Part shown: positions 5,369 to 5,841 of the stretch, piece after piece
How the letters are laid out: each line of letters opens with the position of its first letter
Numbering within the stretch: the first letter of the stretch is position 1
DNA from: Christensenella sp. UBA3798
GTDB taxonomy: Bacteria > Bacillota > Clostridia > Christensenellales > CAG-1252
DNA: 5,841 nucleotides
Reading direction: 5' to 3'
NCBI GenBank assembly: GCA_002368735.1
Contig: DFEQ01000056.1
Location: 1 to 5,841 of the forward strand
Translations under genes and position numbers: made by a program
The notes under the pieces: generated by a model
Told to the model about the DNA's origin: nothing
Databases searched by the model: none
Seen by the model: only the letters and a program-made list of their open reading frames with translations

Positions 5369-5383
5369 AATATTCCTCCTTTT
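5369..5383 (-). promoter_or_regulatory. rpsD-rpoA gap with perfect Shine-Dalgarno
   Basis: The 15-bp gap contains AAAAAAGGAGG followed by a 6-nt spacer to the rpoA ATG. It is a full-strength anti-16S match, as expected for a highly translated operon gene, and it fixes the rpoA start. Confidence 0.85.
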
Positions 5384-5841
5384 TTACTTGGAGTACAACT
5401 CGACTATCATGTGCTCCTTGATCCTGAGGTCGATATCCTCGCGCTTCGGCATCTGCAAGACTTTACCGGTGAGGGTGGTCTTGTCAAACTCGAGCCACTG
5501 CGGGAGAGCGGACTTTGCGCCCACTTCTTTGACTGCCTCAAAAAGTTTCTTGCCCTGCTTACTTTCCTTGACCGCGATCACGTCGCCGGGGGAAACGAGG
5601 TAAGAGGGAATATTAACGTTCTTGCCATTCACGGTGATGTGACCGTGATTGACGATCTGCCTTGCCTGCGCCCTGCTGCCGCCGATACCGAGGCGGAACA
5701 CCACATTATCAAGCCTGCGCTCGATCAAGATGAGCATGTTTTCACCGGTGATGCCCTTCATGCGCTCCGCCTTTTCATGATACGTACGGAACTGCTTTTC
5801 GAGGATACCGTAAGCCCTCTTGGTCTTCTGCTTCTCACGAA
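5384..5841 (-). CDS. rpsD: 30S ribosomal protein S4, N-terminus outside the window
   Basis: S4 binds the 5' domain of 16S rRNA and starts small-subunit assembly; in many bacteria it also regulates its own operon. The frame runs to the right edge; 151 residues are visible (first full codon at 5839), so roughly 50 N-terminal residues are missing. The ATG at 5761 is internal: the frame continues upstream as REKQKTKRAYGILEKQFRTY, which is family sequence. The S4 RNA-binding domain is clear at ERRLDNVVFRLGIGGSRAQA, followed by RQIVNHGHITVNGKNVNIPS and the PGD loop. The end MIVELYSK is the usual C-terminus. Placement directly before rpoA is the clostridial arrangement. Confidence 0.97.
   Translation of the reverse strand, partial: REKQKTKRAYGILEKQFRTYHEKAERMKGITGENMLILIERRLDNVVFRLGIGGSRAQARQIVNHGHITVNGKNVNIPSYLVSPGDVIAVKESKQGKKLFEAVKEVGAKSALPQWLEFDKTTLTGKVLQMPKREDIDLRIKEHMIVELYSK

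Noticed and set aside
4035..5603. Plus-strand frames opposite rplQ, rpoA and rpsD (4035-4616, 4992-5603)
   Set aside because: Shadows of highly conserved ribosomal and RNA polymerase genes on the other strand.

Overview
The window comes from a low-to-mid GC Bacillota genome, most likely an uncultured member of the Clostridia. The best evidence is the minus-strand order rpsD-rpoA-rplQ at the right end. rpsD sits directly before rpoA in clostridia, whereas in Bacillus it lies elsewhere. The long rplQ and the AGGAGG-type ribosome binding sites fit as well. I cannot name a genus.

Right part (3885-5841, minus strand) is the distal end of the alpha ribosomal operon: the C-terminal three quarters of ribosomal protein S4 (cut by the window edge), the complete RNA polymerase alpha subunit, and ribosomal protein L17. 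The genes are 11-15 bp apart with strong Shine-Dalgarno sequences, so one polycistronic mRNA is expected. A hairpin plus T-run at 3724-3751 looks like its terminator.

Middle part (3171-3884) holds no convincing gene but much structure. It contains a near-consensus promoter pointing rightward with no gene behind it, five tandem 7-bp repeats, weak terminator-like hairpins, and two large imperfect inverted-repeat elements (3541-3661 and 3771-3900). The two elements share one hairpin core: GA-GCGTAC, a 5-6 nt loop, then GTACGT-GA, inside unrelated but base-paired flanks. This is the most unusual feature of the window.

Left of this (2599-3108, plus strand) is a small, unrecognised membrane protein gene with its own promoter, ribosome binding site and terminator. 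It diverges from a very large minus-strand gene (2188 down to position 1, running off the edge). That gene starts at TTG and has no long ATG-initiated form, so it is easily missed. It encodes at least 729 residues: a short aromatic/basic N-terminus, about 220 residues of Ala/Glu/Pro-rich acidic low complexity with an internal 33-bp perfect DNA repeat, and two diverged copies of a roughly 120-residue folded module. The divergent region (2189-2598) carries a promoter for each gene, two perfect 16-bp palindromes at the leftward promoter, and a leader of about 180 nt with possible regulatory hairpins.

The ribosomal/RNA polymerase genes act together in gene expression. I see no evidence for a functional link between them and the two hypothetical genes.
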